This document shows, in pieces, positions 16,205-25,682 of a DNA stretch of 64,000 bases. The position numbers and the translations under genes were made by a program. A model generated the notes under the pieces. It was not told the origin of the DNA. It ran no database searches and was given only the letters and a program-made list of their open reading frames with translations. The stretch covers positions 124,001 to 188,000 of the forward strand of contig CAZDQF010000007.1 in the NCBI GenBank assembly GCA_964507445.1, given 5' to 3'. The DNA is from GCA-2683135 sp964507445 (GTDB lineage: Bacteria; Planctomycetota; GCA-002687715). The first letter of the stretch is position 1. Every line of letters starts with the position of its first letter.

Positions 16205-17992
16205 GTGCGACGTCGCGATGCCATCGAAGAAGTCCGGAACCGATCCGACATTGTGGATCTGGTGTCCTCGTACCTGCCCCTGACCCGCGCCGGGCAGAAC
16301 CTCAAGGCGCGGTGTCCGTTTCACGAGGAGAAGACGCCGTCGTTCGTCGTCAGCCCGGAGCGTCAGACGTTTTACTGCTTCGGCTGCCGCGAGAAGGGCG
16401 GGGTGTTCGACTTCGTCATGAAGATGGAGCGGGTGGAGTTCGGCGAGGCCCTCGAGCTGCTGGCCGAGCAGACCGGCGTGACGTTGGAGGACGAGGGAAA
16501 TCGCGGTGAGGAGCAGCGCTCCCAGAAGGCGGAGTTGTACCGGTTGCACCGGTGGACCGACGAGTACTTCTGCCGCATGCTGCGGTCTCAGGAGGGGAGT
16601 CGTTGCCTCGAGTACGTGACGTCCCGGGGTATCTCTCAGGAGATGATCCAGGAGTTCCGTATCGGCTACGCGCCCGACGGCTACACCACCCTCATTGGCC
16701 GCGCCGGTGAGGCCGGGTTCCGACCCGCGCTGCTCGAGAAGGCCGGGCTCGCCCGTCCCGGCGTGAAGCGTCCGGGGCACTGGTCGTTCTTCCGTGACCG
16801 GCTGATCTTCAGCATCCTGGACGCCATGGGCCGGACCGTGGCGTTCGGCGCCCGGTCCCTTGACGGCTCGGAGCCCAAGTACCTGAACAGCCCGGAGACG
16901 GAGATCTTCCACAAGAGCAAGACCCTGTTCGGTATCGACCGACTGCGTCAGCACCCCCGCCAGGAGCCGATCCTGGTCATGGAGGGCTACACGGACGTGG
17001 TCATGAGCGAGCAGGTGGGGGTGAAGGGGGCTGTGGCCACCCTGGGTACGGCCCTGACTCCCGAGCACGCCAGGGTGCTCTCTCGTTACGCCGACCGCAC
17101 CATCCTGGTGTACGACGGCGACCCCGCCGGGCTCGCGGCGGCCGAGCGCGGGGCCTTGATCCTGCTGGCCGCGGGGCACATCGACATCAAGGTGGCGGTC
17201 CTGCCACAGGGCGAGGACCCCTGTGACTTCTTCCGGGCCCGGGGGACCGCGGGGCGGGAGGAGTTGCTCGAAATCACGGCTGACTTGATCGATTTTCTGA
17301 TCGAGCGCCGCGCCGCCGAGGAGGACCTCGGGAGCATGGACGGACGACGCGCCGCCGCGGGTGCGCTGGTGCGAGCCGCCGCGGCCATCGCCGATCCCCT
17401 GGACCGGGAGGTGGTTCTGGAGCGGGTTGCGGAGCGTCTGTCGTTCCCCCTAGGGGTGGTTCGAGAGGCCGCCGGCCGCCATCGGTCGGGCGCCCGGTCG
17501 ACCCCTCCGCGCTCTCGGAGCGCATCGGAGGAGGCGCCGCAAGTCCCTGATGTAAAGCTGGATACGCCACATCGAGAGATCCTCGAGTCCGTGGTCAATC
17601 AGCCGGGCCTGGCGGAGCACGCGGCCCTGGAGGAGCCAGAGGTCATCGAGGACACCCGGGTCCGGTCCGTCATCCGTCTCCTCGTCGACCAGAAGGCCAG
17701 TATCGCGGGCCAGCCGGGGCGCGTTCTGGACTTCCTCGAAGACCCGTCGCTGCGGGAACTTGCGCGGACATCACTGCTTCCGGAAAACCACGGCCGGGAT
17801 CTCCCACGACAGCTTGAAGGAGCGGTTACCTGTCTCAAGAATAGGAGAACCCTTGAGGAAGCCAGACGGCTCAAGCGCGAGGCGGTGGAATCCGGAGACG
17901 CGCAGCTCCTCAAGGCCGTCCAGCGCCGGTTCCAGACCCTGAAAGGAGGGAATCGGACATCGGAGGCGACCGAGGAGGGCCCTTTAGGGTAG
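16205..17992 (+). CDS. dnaG: DNA primase
   Basis: This 595-residue primase makes RNA primers at the replication fork. It has the N-terminal CHC2 zinc finger (CPFH then CFGC), the RNA polymerase-like catalytic core with TOPRIM motifs (VMEGYTDVV at about residue 257 and VYDGDPAG at about 303), and a helical C-terminal domain likely to bind DnaB. The GTG at 16205 places the start directly before the conserved IEEVRNRSDIVDLVSSYLPL. No clear Shine-Dalgarno sequence precedes it. The rpoD gene follows 21 bp later, as in the classical rpsU-dnaG-rpoD operon, but rpsU is missing here and rsmA takes the upstream position. Confidence 0.96.
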   Translation: MRRRDAIEEVRNRSDIVDLVSSYLPLTRAGQNLKARCPFHEEKTPSFVVSPERQTFYCFGCREKGGVFDFVMKMERVEFGEALELLAEQTGVTLEDEGNRGEEQRSQKAELYRLHRWTDEYFCRMLRSQEGSRCLEYVTSRGISQEMIQEFRIGYAPDGYTTLIGRAGEAGFRPALLEKAGLARPGVKRPGHWSFFRDRLIFSILDAMGRTVAFGARSLDGSEPKYLNSPETEIFHKSKTLFGIDRLRQHPRQEPILVMEGYTDVVMSEQVGVKGAVATLGTALTPEHARVLSRYADRTILVYDGDPAGLAAAERGALILLAAGHIDIKVAVLPQGEDPCDFFRARGTAGREELLEITADLIDFLIERRAAEEDLGSMDGRRAAAGALVRAAAAIADPLDREVVLERVAERLSFPLGVVREAAGRHRSGARSTPPRSRSASEEAPQVPDVKLDTPHREILESVVNQPGLAEHAALEEPEVIEDTRVRSVIRLLVDQKASIAGQPGRVLDFLEDPSLRELARTSLLPENHGRDLPRQLEGAVTCLKNRRTLEEARRLKREAVESGDAQLLKAVQRRFQTLKGGNRTSEATEEGPLG

Positions 17993-18013
17993 ATCTTTTC
18001 GGGGCCATCACCG

Positions 18014-19675
18014 GTGTCTCCCCCCAAGCTCCACATGAAAGCGACGCTTCCAGAACTATCCCGGCTGCTGTCCGACGGCAAGAAGAGTGGGTACGTCACC
18101 TACGGGCAGTTGAACAAGGCGATCCCCGCGGACGTCAACAACGCCGAGCTGCTCGAGGACATCATCGCTCGCGTCCAGAGCCAGGGCATCGAGATCCTGG
18201 ACGAGGAGGACGCTGAGGAGCGCGGGCTGCTGCTCCGGAAGGCCAGGGAGCGCAAGGCCGCGGAGGAGGACGAGGAAGTCGTCATCGTCGGTCCCCTGGA
18301 GAAGATCGACGACCCGGTGCGCATGTATCTCACCCAGATGGGCGAGATCCCTTTGCTCACCCGCGAGCAGGAGATCGCGCTCGCTCGCAAGATCGAGATC
18401 ACCCGGCACCTCTACCGGCAGAAGGTGCTCGAGTCCGCCATCGCCGCCATGGCCGCGGTCAAGATCTTCGAGGACGTGGATCGGGGCGAGCTGGCCTTCG
18501 ACCGCACCCTGAAGGTGGAGGAGGTGGACAAGCAGGACATCTCCCACCGCCTGCCTGAGAACGTCGCCACCATCCGCCGGATCATCGAGCGGAACCGGGA
18601 CGAGTTCAACCACTGGGTAGCCAACGGCAAGGCCTTCAAGAAGGCCGATGAGATGGTGACCGCCCGCCGCGTGCGGACCCGTCGCAAGAAGAGCGTCATG
18701 CTCCTCGAGGAGCTGGGGCTGCAGATCAAACACATCAAGCCGCTCATGGAGGAGGTGAAGGACGCCTGCCGCGAGATGAGTCGGCTGGAGAGGGAGGTCA
18801 ACGCCCTCCGGCGGGCGCGCCGGCGGAAGGAGGCGCTCCCCCTCCACGAGCAGCTGCTGGAGATGATGTCGCGGGCGTCCGAGTCCCCCGAGCGGCTCCG
18901 TCGCCGGGTCGAGCAGATCGACCTCCGCTTCGACGCCTACGAGGAGGCCAAGCGTCAGCTCTCGTCGGGCAACCTGCGCCTGGTGGTCTGCATCGCCAAG
19001 AAGTACCGCAACCGTGGCCTGACGTTCCTGGACCTGATCCAGGAGGGGAACACGGGGCTGATGAAGGCGGTGGAGAAGTACGAGTATCGTCGCGGCTACA
19101 AGTTCAGCACCTACGCCACCTGGTGGATCCGGCAGGCCATCACCCGCTCCATCGCCGATCAGGCGCGGACCATTCGTATCCCCGTGCACATGATCGAGAC
19201 CATGAGCAAGCTGCGCAACGTGAGCAAACGGCTGCTCCAGCAGATGGGGCGCGAGCCCGCGGTGGACGAGATCGCCGCGGAGGCCGGCTTGACCGTCGAT
19301 GAGGCGAAGCGGGTGCTGAAGATCGCCAAGCACCCCATCTCTCTCGACCGGCCCATCGGTGAGTCCGACGACAGCTACTTCGGCGACTTCATCGAGGATC
19401 GGAGCGCCGAGTCCCCGGTCATGTCCGCCACCCATCACATGCTGAAGGACAAGATCGAGGAGGTCCTGCAGACTCTCAACTACCGTGAGCGCGAGATCAT
19501 CAAGCTGCGCTACGGCATCGGCGACGGCTACACCTACACGCTGGAAGAGGTGGGCCGGATCTTCAAGGTCACCCGCGAGCGGGTGCGCCAGATCGAGGCC
19601 AAGGCGGTCATGAAGCTCCAGCATCCCATTCGAGCGAGAAGGCTCGAGGGCTTCCTGGAAGGGGCGAGGCTCTGA
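18014..19675 (+). CDS. rpoD: RNA polymerase primary sigma factor (sigma-70)
   Basis: This 553-residue protein is the housekeeping sigma factor. It has region 1.1 (about residues 8-60, GYVTYGQLNKAIP), region 1.2 (DPVRMYLTQMGEIPLLTREQ), a non-conserved insert of about 190 residues, regions 2.1-2.4 (DLIQEGNTGLMKAVEKYEYR, FSTYATWWIRQAITRSIAD), region 3, and region 4 with the helix-turn-helix (TLEEVGRIFKVTRERVRQIE). Its presence means canonical -35/-10 promoters are expected nearby. The start is GTG 18014, with an in-frame ATG seven codons on as an alternative. A strong intrinsic terminator lies eight bases after its stop. Confidence 0.97.
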   Translation: MSPPKLHMKATLPELSRLLSDGKKSGYVTYGQLNKAIPADVNNAELLEDIIARVQSQGIEILDEEDAEERGLLLRKARERKAAEEDEEVVIVGPLEKIDDPVRMYLTQMGEIPLLTREQEIALARKIEITRHLYRQKVLESAIAAMAAVKIFEDVDRGELAFDRTLKVEEVDKQDISHRLPENVATIRRIIERNRDEFNHWVANGKAFKKADEMVTARRVRTRRKKSVMLLEELGLQIKHIKPLMEEVKDACREMSRLEREVNALRRARRRKEALPLHEQLLEMMSRASESPERLRRRVEQIDLRFDAYEEAKRQLSSGNLRLVVCIAKKYRNRGLTFLDLIQEGNTGLMKAVEKYEYRRGYKFSTYATWWIRQAITRSIADQARTIRIPVHMIETMSKLRNVSKRLLQQMGREPAVDEIAAEAGLTVDEAKRVLKIAKHPISLDRPIGESDDSYFGDFIEDRSAESPVMSATHHMLKDKIEEVLQTLNYREREIIKLRYGIGDGYTYTLEEVGRIFKVTRERVRQIEAKAVMKLQHPIRARRLEGFLEGARL

Positions 19676-19682
19676 CAACAAC

Positions 19683-19714
19683 GGCCCGGGCGCTGAGGCG
19701 TCCGGGCCTTTTTT
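19683..19714 (+). terminator. Rho-independent terminator of the rsmA-dnaG-rpoD transcript
   Basis: An 11-bp stem (GGCCCGGGCGC pairing with GCGTCCGGGCC, one G-U pair) with a 4-base TGAG loop is followed at once by six T residues. It begins 8 bases after the rpoD stop codon and ends 15 bases before the next start. It is the clearest intrinsic terminator in the window. Confidence 0.9.
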
Positions 19715-19728
19715 AGTGCGGGGGGAAC

Positions 19729-20439
19729 ATGGACGACGCACTCAGGGATCTGCTGGGACTTCGGGCCCTCGACGAGGAGATGGCGGGTATCCGCTCCAAG
19801 CTTGAGGCCAAGCCGGCCCGGCTGGCTGGCCGCCGCGTCGAGTTGGAAGAGGCAGAGCGGGCGCTGGAGGAGCTCCGGGAGCAGGTGAAGGCCTTGCAGG
19901 TCATCGTGGATCGCAAGAGCGTCCAGCTCCGAGCCGCCGAGGAGATCGTGGAGAAGCTCAGCGGTCAGCTCAACACCCTGAAGTCCAACGAGGAGTACCA
20001 GACCATGCAGCGGCAGATCGAAGCCAAGCAGGCGGAGATCGCCGAGATCGAGGAGGGCGTGCTCGAGAGCATGGAGGTCGTCGACCAGGCCAGGGTGGAT
20101 CTCCCGGGACGAGAGACCCGGGTCAACGAAGAGAAGGCGCGCCTCGACGCAGAGCGGAAGAAGCTCGAAGAGGAGATGAGCGACCTCGAGGCGAAGCTGA
20201 CGAGCCTGGACTCGGACTGGACCCAACGGAGCTCTGATCTGGACTCCGGGGCCCTCGATCAGTACCGACAGGCTCGTGATCGGCTGGGGCACACGGCCCT
20301 GGTGATGGTCTCGCCTGAGGGGATCTGCGGCGGGTGTCACACGCGCGTGACCAAGAACATCCTGAACGGGGCGTTGGCCGGGCACATCGTGTCGTGCAAC
20401 AACTGCGGGCGGTTGCTGTACTCCGCCGAGGCCATCTGA
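19729..20439 (+). CDS. Coiled-coil C4-type zinc-ribbon protein (CT398-like)
   Basis: This 236-residue protein consists of a long antiparallel coiled coil (about residues 5-170; Glu/Leu/Arg heptads) followed by a C-terminal zinc ribbon (CGGC about 40 residues from the end, CNNC about 20 residues later). This matches the bacterial 'zinc ribbon domain, C4-type' family to which chlamydial CT398 belongs. Members are linked to secretion or to RNA polymerase/sigma-54 interaction in Chlamydia, but the role is unsettled. A GGGGGAAC sequence precedes ATG 19729. It lies after the rpoD terminator, so it must have its own promoter or rely on read-through. Confidence 0.85.
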   Translation: MDDALRDLLGLRALDEEMAGIRSKLEAKPARLAGRRVELEEAERALEELREQVKALQVIVDRKSVQLRAAEEIVEKLSGQLNTLKSNEEYQTMQRQIEAKQAEIAEIEEGVLESMEVVDQARVDLPGRETRVNEEKARLDAERKKLEEEMSDLEAKLTSLDSDWTQRSSDLDSGALDQYRQARDRLGHTALVMVSPEGICGGCHTRVTKNILNGALAGHIVSCNNCGRLLYSAEAI

Positions 20440-20449
20440 CAGGGACCTC

Positions 20450-21796
20450 GTGATACAGGCGCCGCGTTCTCTGGTTCGGGCCCTCTTGTATCCGCTACAT
20501 GAGTGTCTGCGTGGCCGCTCCACGCTGCGTCACGCCCAGGCCATGAGGGAGCACGACGCGCTGGATCCTGAGGTGCTTCAGCAGCTGCACGATCGACTCC
20601 TCGTGGCGCACCTCAGGTACTCGGCGGAGAGCGTGCCGTGGTACAGGGAGCGGATCGACGCGAGGTCCATTTCGTCACCGGACGACCTCTCTCTGTTTCC
20701 CGTGTTGGACAAGGAGACCGTACGCGCCGCCGGCGACCGGCTGCGCTCGGAAGCCTGGACCGGCAAGCTCATCTCCCTCGAGACCGGCGGCTCCTCCGGT
20801 GAGCCGTTGCGGTTCTGGTCCGACCAGGATCGAGAATCCAGTCAGCTGGCGTGCAAGGTGCGAGCCCGGGCCTGGTGGGGGTTGAACCCGGGCCATCGAC
20901 AGACCGACCTGTGGGGCTCGCCCATCGAGACCACGCGGGACGCGGGCTTGCGGTCGATCGTCGCGGGCCTGCTGGGGTTCCAGCTCTTGCCGGCGTTCCG
21001 GTTGAACGACCGGACCATGAGCTCCTTCAGGGGTCGGCTGGCCCGTGGGCGGGCGGACTTCATCTACGGCTACGCCTCCGCCATCGGCCGTTACGCGCGG
21101 TTCCTGGAGGAGCGGGACGAGGACCTCCTGGACCTCCGCTTGAAGGTGGCCGTGTGTACCGCGGAGACGTTGCTGCCGCGGGACCGGGAGTTGATCACCA
21201 GGCGCATCGCGCCGGTAGCCAACGAGTATGGGTGTCGGGACGGGGGGCTCATCGCCCACGAAGACCCCTCGGGACACCTGAGGGTCATGCATGACGCCGT
21301 GCACGTGGAGATCCTCGGTGATGACGGACAGCCGGCGGCGCCGGGGGCGGACGGCGAGGTGGTCGTCACCAACCTCCACGCCCGTGGCTATCCCATGATC
21401 CGGTATCGGCTCGGCGATCGCGCCTCCCTGGCGGAGGGGCCGCCCCCGGATGGGCTGCCTCATCCGGCGCTTCGTCAGGTCAGCGGCCGGACCACGGACT
21501 TCCTGGTGGCCATGGACGGCAGCCGCGTGCACGCCCTGGGGGTGATCTACGTCGTCCGTGAGATCGAGGGCGTGGCTCGATTCCGCGTGGTCCAGGACAC
21601 CCGGGAGGCCGTCGAGGTCCTGGTGGTCCCGGGCGCGGGGCTCGACACCGATGGCGTCTCGAACCGGATCGCGGCCGGCGTACATTCCTTGCTGGGGGAG
21701 GGCATGAGGGTGGCCGTGCGGTTCGTCGAGGAGCTCGAGCCGCTGCCCTCAGGGAAGCACCGATACGTCATCTGCGGAGTCGAGGAATCGGGCTGA
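20450..21796 (+). CDS. Adenylate-forming enzyme, phenylacetate-CoA ligase/CapK-like
   Basis: This 448-residue protein belongs to the PaaK/CapK branch of adenylate-forming enzymes. Visible motifs are the N-terminal helix set of CapK proteins (HLRYSAESVPWYRER), the phosphate-binding LETGGSSGEPLRFW, the aromatic-switch region VANEYGCRDGG, and PMIRYRLGD with a C-terminal lid domain. CapK-like enzymes are found in capsule and exopolysaccharide loci, where they probably activate or transfer acyl groups. The start GTG 20450 is 10 bp after the zinc-ribbon gene. The C-terminus ends with the family's lysine-bearing segment (LPSGKHRYV), so it should be active. The substrate is unknown. Confidence 0.85.
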   Translation: MIQAPRSLVRALLYPLHECLRGRSTLRHAQAMREHDALDPEVLQQLHDRLLVAHLRYSAESVPWYRERIDARSISSPDDLSLFPVLDKETVRAAGDRLRSEAWTGKLISLETGGSSGEPLRFWSDQDRESSQLACKVRARAWWGLNPGHRQTDLWGSPIETTRDAGLRSIVAGLLGFQLLPAFRLNDRTMSSFRGRLARGRADFIYGYASAIGRYARFLEERDEDLLDLRLKVAVCTAETLLPRDRELITRRIAPVANEYGCRDGGLIAHEDPSGHLRVMHDAVHVEILGDDGQPAAPGADGEVVVTNLHARGYPMIRYRLGDRASLAEGPPPDGLPHPALRQVSGRTTDFLVAMDGSRVHALGVIYVVREIEGVARFRVVQDTREAVEVLVVPGAGLDTDGVSNRIAAGVHSLLGEGMRVAVRFVEELEPLPSGKHRYVICGVEESG

Positions 21797-21844
21797 GCGG
21801 GGGCGCGTACCGGATTCGGGGTCGTCGCCGCGGTCGCGGAGTGG

Positions 21845-21850
21845 CAGAAT
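21845..21850 (+). promoter_or_regulatory. Putative -10 element of rnpB
   Basis: CAGAAT, followed 10 bases later by the first base of the RNase P P1 helix, fits a -10 hexamer at the correct distance for the RNA 5' end. The -35 region is not recognisable in this GC-rich stretch. Confidence 0.35.
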
Positions 21851-21860
21851 CCGGTTGGTC

Positions 21861-22240
21861 CGGGAGGGCCGGACGGCCGCGGCGGGCATCAGCGCGTCGA
21901 GGAAAGTCCGGGCTCCTCAGGGCAGGGTGGTGGGTAACGCCCACCGGCCGCGAGGCCAGGGAAAGTGCCACAGAGAACAGACCGCCGATGGCCTTCGGGC
22001 ACAGGCAAGGGTGAAACGGTGGGGTAAGAGCCCACCGCCGATTCCGGTGACGGATCGGGCACGGTAAACCCCACCCGGAGAAAGGCCAAATAGGCAGGGA
22101 CGGCCCCCAGGGGCCACGAGGCGGCCCGTCTCGTCCGACCTGCGGGTAGGCCGTTAGAGCCTGGTGGCAACAGCAGGCCCAGATGAATGGTCGTCGCTCT
22201 TCTCCGGAAGAGGACAGGACCCGGCTTACAGGCCCTCCCG
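21861..22240 (+). ncRNA. rnpB: RNase P RNA, bacterial class A
   Basis: This is the ribozyme subunit that matures tRNA 5' ends. The universal P4 strand GAGGAAAGTCCGGGCTC starts at about 21899. It is followed by CACAGAGAACAGACCGCC, the AGGGTGAAACGGTGGGGTAAGAGC segment, the L15 region with the GGT that pairs with tRNA CCA (CGGTAAACCCCACCCGGAG), GGCCAAATAGGCAG, and the 3' P4 strand ACAGGACCCGGCTTACAGGCC. The ends were set by the P1 helix: CGGGAGGGCC at 21861-21870 pairs with GGCCCTCCCG at 22231-22240. The order of elements is that of class A RNA. No obvious terminator follows. Confidence 0.97.
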
Positions 22241-22460
22241 TGGCCACTCTTGTCTCGCCGCGTTACCTGAAATAACCGGAGGCGGTCCGGTGGTTTCGGC
22301 GTCCGAGACCATTGGCAAGAGCGGTGGTCCCGGAAGAGAATAGAGGGGCCTCGTGGTCCCGCCCCAGGACGACCGGGCGTGAGGGTGTGTCCTGAGGACG
22401 CTCCTGTCGTTCGTTACACGGTCGCTGCTCCCTTTCGCCGCCGTGCGACGAGGCCGCTAC
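22241..22460. other. Intergenic region between rnpB and the heparinase-like gene
   Basis: This 220-bp stretch has no credible reading frame, no strong hairpin with a T-tract and no RNA motif that I recognise. It must hold the promoter of the downstream gene, but I see no confident -10/-35 pair. Confidence 0.5.
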
Positions 22461-25400
22461 ATGTCTCCCAATAGTCGTTCGCCTATCAGTCGGCCGCGGC
22501 TCCTGATGGCGTTGGTCCTGGTCGCATCCCACTTGGTGGGGCAGGGCCTGCCGTCGGCGCCTCCCGCACGGCCGAGATTGCTCTTCACCGCTGCGGAGAT
22601 TCCGACGCTACAGGCTCGCGCTGCGAGGGGAGGAGTCCCTGGCTGGGCGTTCTCTCAGCTGTCCTCCGGAGCCTCGTTCCAGACCGCGAGCAACCAGGCG
22701 TCGTGGCAGGTCTACAGGAGCATCCGGTTCATGCTCGAGGCGGCCGTTCGATGGCGCGTCACGAACAACACCGGGGCCCGGAGCAGCGCCCTCAACCTGC
22801 TGATCCGCGGCGGCACCAACGCGATCGGTTACCTCACGCCTACCGGGTCCAACAAGCCGTACGTGGAGGCGACCTACGTCGGGGCCATCGCCATGGCCTT
22901 CGACCTGCTCTACGACGATTTGACCGTCAACGAGCGGGCGACCATCGTCAGTGAACTACAGGCGTGGAACTCCGCCATGTCGTCGGGCTCCGCGGGCCCC
23001 GGCAGCTACAACCAGTACGGCGGCGCCACGGACAACCACTCGTTTGCCTGGAACACGGCCATCGCGTTGTCGTTGCTGGCGATCTGGGGAGAGCCGGGCG
23101 TGGACCACGGCGCCACCGTGCAGGGCATCGACGCGGCGCTCGCGAAGTTGGAGGACGGGTACCGCGACGCGTTCTCACCGGATGGCAGCTACGACGAGAA
23201 CTCCGGGTACGCCCTCTACGGTGGGTGCTCCTCGTTGCGGGCCCATCGGGCGGCGCAGCTCTGCGGCTTCCCGGATCGGCTGACCGGCACGAACGTGACG
23301 GGCACCGCAGGCTGGGTGGGTCGCATGCTCATGGGGGACTCGTTTCCCTGGACCGGAGACTCCAGCCCCTCTCACCGCGGCGTCGAGTTCGACCCGATCC
23401 TGTACTGGATCGTCGGACGCGAGAACGACGCGGAGGGCCTGTGGCATCTGGAGCGGGTTCGCGGGGACCACCCCGTGACCATCAACACCACGACCTTCGG
23501 GTTCTCCCCGTTCGTGAGCATGTTCCTTCACTTCCCGGCGACGCTGCAGGGGCAGGCGCCGGAGGTCATGAGCGGGTTCTATCGGGACAATGAGAACATC
23601 GCCCCGGGAGGTTGGGCCAACTGGAACAAGACCCACAACCATCACGCCATCGGCGGTGGCGGCAGCGCCTGGCTGCATAACACGAGCCAGCCCGGGCAGG
23701 AGAACCCGTTCGGCGTCCACTACGTCATCCGCGACGAGTGGATGAGCCATAGCCACGAGGACGACGGGCACATCGACGTGGTCAACCAGGGCAAGCACCT
23801 CATCCTGGATCGAGGCTACGCCCAGCAATCCACCTTTCAGCACGCTCAGAGCAGTCAGCACAATATCGTCACGGTCGGCGGGCAGGACTTTCTGGGCGCC
23901 TCGACCAACTACTTCAACGCGCCGTCACCCGCTGGTCGCTATCACGGCACGCTCAAGAACAAGCTGCTGAGCCCGACCCTGGACTACGTCCACGGGGATC
24001 ACCGGTTCATGTGGATGATGGACCGCGCCGATCGCACCGTGGTCATGATCAAGGACCCCGCGGACCCGTTCGTCGTGGTGCTGGACCAGGTGCGGAAGAG
24101 CCCCGGCTACCACACCTATGAGCAGCGATGGCACGCCGCAGGACCGCTCACGGGGTCCGGGTCCGTGGCTGACCCCGCCGTGGTGAGCAGCGGCGGAGCG
24201 ACCCTGCGAGGCGTGTGGCTGGAGCCCCCGCAGGTGAACGTCGTCCAGGGTGGGCAACAGTCCAACGCAGGGATCACCTTCCACGACAACAGGGTGCTCG
24301 TGCCAGGGACCTCGGACACCACCATCCTCAACCTCTGGTACTCGGGAAGCCTGCAGGGAGCGGCGCCGCTCCCCGGCGCGACAGCCAACACCCGGGGCGC
24401 CACCCTCACCTGGTCCGCCGATAGGGTCGACAAGATCATGGCTCCCATCCAGGCTGGTGTCGCCGCGGATGCGGAGCACACCCTCGATGGCTGCTTCGCC
24501 TGGCTTCGTCGGGACGCGGCTGGGCAGACCATCGCCTACGCCGTGGGTGAGTCCGTCAGCCTCGTCCAATCCGGGGCTGCGCTGCTCACCAGCGACGAGC
24601 CCATCAGCGCGGTGATCCAGGGTTCGGAGATCTGGGCGACGCGCTCCGTGGGGGCCGATCCCGCGGTGTTGCCCCACGTCACCCTCCGGGTCCCCGGGGC
24701 CGTCAGCCGTGTCGTGCTGGACGGCGCCGACGTACCTTTCGTGCAGTCCGGGGATACGGTGTCCATCGGTGCACCGCCGCCTCCGCCCCCGCCTGCTTCG
24801 CCGCCCGCTACCAAGGATCGCTTTTATTCGTTCACCGATGGTCAGGCCCTGGACGCGGTGCTGAGCGGCCCGGCGGAGATGCTCAACGGCTTCCTGATGG
24901 CCGCCGGTGGTGAGGTCACCCTGCAGCCTTGCGGCGGCGATGCCTATCCGGCGAAGCCGTTGTGGATCTCTCTGGAGTTGGGGCTCAGTCGTGGCTATCT
25001 CGGCAGACTGAGCTTCGAGTCCGTCGGCCTCACGCCGCAGATCGCGTCGTTGGATCTCATCGGCACGCCCACGGCTGACATCCTGGTCACCAGCCAGACC
25101 CTCCTGGCGCCCCCCATGAACGTGACGGTGCCGCGTGCTCCCAGCATGCACACCCGGGTCTCGGTGGTCTTCCGGCCGACCCTCGGCACCGTCGACATCC
25201 TGGATCGCTTCGGCGCCGTCGTGGGGAGCGGAGTCTGCGGTGTCTTGAGTCAGGACTTCAAGGTGACCCTGTCGCTCGAAGACGGGACCGTCATCGACAA
25301 CCTGGGGGTCTACGACAGCGCCGAGAACGGTGTGGACCCCATGGGAGTGGCGGTCTGGTTGTTGCCTGACGGCCGCATCGGTTTCGCCGTCCAGTCGCCG

Positions 25401-25673
25401 GTGGTGATCGGCACCTCGGCGGCGATGACGGTGGGCGGCTCGGCCGTGCCCGGCTGGATGGCGTCGCTCTGGTTCAACGTCAACGGGCTGAAGGAGCTGC
25501 TGGTCCTGGACCACGCGCCGCCCCCGTGGACGACGCTGCCCGCTGGCTGGCGTGAGCTGGCGTTCGAGACCGTGGTCCCGGGGGCTGTCCCGGTGGTGCC
25601 TGGTGTGATCTACGGGGTCAGCGGTCACACGGCGGCCGGCATCGTCGTACAGGCCGGCGCCTGGTTCCAGTAG
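22461..25673 (+). CDS. Large secreted heparinase II/III-like (polysaccharide lyase-type) protein
   Basis: This 1070-residue protein has a signal peptide (hydrophobic core LLMALVLVASHLVG) and an alpha/alpha-toroid domain (about residues 35-370). Next is a heparinase II/III-like beta-sandwich with the typical His-rich entry (HNHHAIGGGG, WMSHSHEDDGHIDVVNQGK; about 390-760). A run of prolines (about 771-782) then links to a C-terminal beta domain of about 285 residues. Lyases of this fold cleave uronic-acid polymers such as heparin or alginate. Here the catalytic Tyr/His set cannot be confirmed by eye, so the substrate is open. The C-terminal part looks like a two-domain beta attachment module. 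ATG 22461 was preferred over GTG 22443 because the signal peptide starts there. It is convergent with the GT39 gene. Confidence 0.8.
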   Translation: MSPNSRSPISRPRLLMALVLVASHLVGQGLPSAPPARPRLLFTAAEIPTLQARAARGGVPGWAFSQLSSGASFQTASNQASWQVYRSIRFMLEAAVRWRVTNNTGARSSALNLLIRGGTNAIGYLTPTGSNKPYVEATYVGAIAMAFDLLYDDLTVNERATIVSELQAWNSAMSSGSAGPGSYNQYGGATDNHSFAWNTAIALSLLAIWGEPGVDHGATVQGIDAALAKLEDGYRDAFSPDGSYDENSGYALYGGCSSLRAHRAAQLCGFPDRLTGTNVTGTAGWVGRMLMGDSFPWTGDSSPSHRGVEFDPILYWIVGRENDAEGLWHLERVRGDHPVTINTTTFGFSPFVSMFLHFPATLQGQAPEVMSGFYRDNENIAPGGWANWNKTHNHHAIGGGGSAWLHNTSQPGQENPFGVHYVIRDEWMSHSHEDDGHIDVVNQGKHLILDRGYAQQSTFQHAQSSQHNIVTVGGQDFLGASTNYFNAPSPAGRYHGTLKNKLLSPTLDYVHGDHRFMWMMDRADRTVVMIKDPADPFVVVLDQVRKSPGYHTYEQRWHAAGPLTGSGSVADPAVVSSGGATLRGVWLEPPQVNVVQGGQQSNAGITFHDNRVLVPGTSDTTILNLWYSGSLQGAAPLPGATANTRGATLTWSADRVDKIMAPIQAGVAADAEHTLDGCFAWLRRDAAGQTIAYAVGESVSLVQSGAALLTSDEPISAVIQGSEIWATRSVGADPAVLPHVTLRVPGAVSRVVLDGADVPFVQSGDTVSIGAPPPPPPPASPPATKDRFYSFTDGQALDAVLSGPAEMLNGFLMAAGGEVTLQPCGGDAYPAKPLWISLELGLSRGYLGRLSFESVGLTPQIASLDLIGTPTADILVTSQTLLAPPMNVTVPRAPSMHTRVSVVFRPTLGTVDILDRFGAVVGSGVCGVLSQDFKVTLSLEDGTVIDNLGVYDSAENGVDPMGVAVWLLPDGRIGFAVQSPVVIGTSAAMTVGGSAVPGWMASLWFNVNGLKELLVLDHAPPPWTTLPAGWRELAFETVVPGAVPVVPGVIYGVSGHTAAGIVVQAGAWFQ

Positions 25674-25682
25674 GGGAACCCG

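Noticed and set aside
18056..19741. A 561-residue open frame on the minus strand
   Set aside because: It is antisense to rpoD; composition and lack of motifs mark it as a shadow.
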